Source of the DNA: an uncultured Eubacteriales bacterium
GTDB lineage: Bacteria > Bacillota > Clostridia > Christensenellales > CAG-138
NCBI GenBank assembly: GCA_902802575.1
Contig: CADCMN010000003.1
Span: 1 to 52,373, forward strand
DNA length: 52,373 bases
Direction: 5' to 3'
A program made the position numbers and the translations under genes. The notes under the pieces were generated by a model. That model had not been told where the DNA came from and ran no database searches. It worked only from the letters and a program-made list of their open reading frames with translations. Below are positions 52,297-52,373 of the stretch, piece by piece (position 1 is the stretch's first letter; the number at the start of each line of letters is the position of its first letter).

Positions 52297-52373
52297 ATGA
52301 AAAGTCTTGAGGAACTTGCAGCGATTCGGAACAAAATGAAGGATAGGGTCGCTATCCGCGAGAACAACGGCGA
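52297..52373 (+). CDS. Start of a second [2Fe-2S] ferredoxin-domain protein (cut by window end)
   Basis: Only 25 residues (MKSLEELAAIRNKMKDRVAI...) are visible. The opening matches the N-terminus I associate with the small (2Fe-2S) ferredoxin-domain proteins in NADH-hydrogenase operons. SD GAAAGGA lies 9 bases upstream. NuoF- and HydA-type subunits would be expected further downstream, outside the window. Confidence 0.6.
   Translation, partial: MKSLEELAAIRNKMKDRVAIRENNG

Noticed and set aside
52297-52373. Treating the last ORF as a short complete gene
   Set aside because: It is open to the window end with no stop; it is a truncated gene.

Overview
The window comes from a moderately GC-rich, low-G+C-lineage Firmicute of the Clostridia type. 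The evidence is the forespore sigma factor SigG (an endospore former), a T-box in front of hisS-aspS, meso-diaminopimelate dehydrogenase, a zinc-finger ClpE-type ATPase, VanW and HemZ proteins, and an [FeFe]-hydrogenase-associated redox/signalling cluster. Most genes are housekeeping. I see no rRNA, tRNA, CRISPR array, phage module or intact insertion sequence.

Layout. 1-735 is the 3' part of ackA. 745-1005 is a gene-free, heavily base-paired element ending in a terminator, followed by an AT-richer orphan ORF (1038-1490). 1551-8871 is a plus-strand run: recJ, apt, rel(A), dtd, an MBL hydrolase and hemZ. 8868-9121 is a promoter plus T-box controlling hisS and aspS; trxA, a cysteine desulfurase, a 52-aa membrane ORF, yajC and a TIGR04086-type membrane protein follow. 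14985-21980 holds plsX, acpP, rnc, smc, ftsY and a NUDIX gene. The minus strand then carries clpE with a Met-rich partner and a vanW gene. 26725-30139 is recX, a NAD(P)HX dehydratase, a ROK glucokinase and an HD phosphohydrolase. After a zinc-ribbon membrane protein (minus) and an RluA synthase come a SanA-like protein and the operon ddh / ThyX-like / FolD-like / SDR (32804-35985). 36-47 kb is a mosaic of short units on both strands: DUF445, two phosphodiester-glycosidase paralogues, sigG, a DAACS transporter with an aminotransferase, an Sfp-type transferase, a calcineurin-like lipoprotein, rmuC, a TtcA-like protein and an SH3 protein. 48075 to the end is a tightly coupled redox-signalling operon: NuoE-like ferredoxin, DRTGG, HATPase, HydS-like protein, DRTGG, PHP, HATPase and the start of another [2Fe-2S] ferredoxin.

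How the genes work together. rnc-smc-ftsY and yajC are the usual chromosome and secretion modules; plsX-acpP starts lipid synthesis; hisS-aspS share one tRNA-sensing leader. The terminal operon looks like a sensory module for an electron-bifurcating hydrogenase lying just outside the window: a hydrogenase-like protein that keeps the cubane cysteines but has lost the proton-relay cysteine, flanked by anti-sigma-like ATPases.

Most worth a second look: (1) the operon coupling a divergent ThyX-fold protein to a FolD-like protein that lacks the catalytic lysine; (2) the folded element at 745-1005; (3) the hisS-aspS T-box with overlapping Asp and His specifier codons; (4) the hydrogenase-sensor cassette; (5) several genes whose start codon lies 6-8 nt after an extended -10, as if leaderless.
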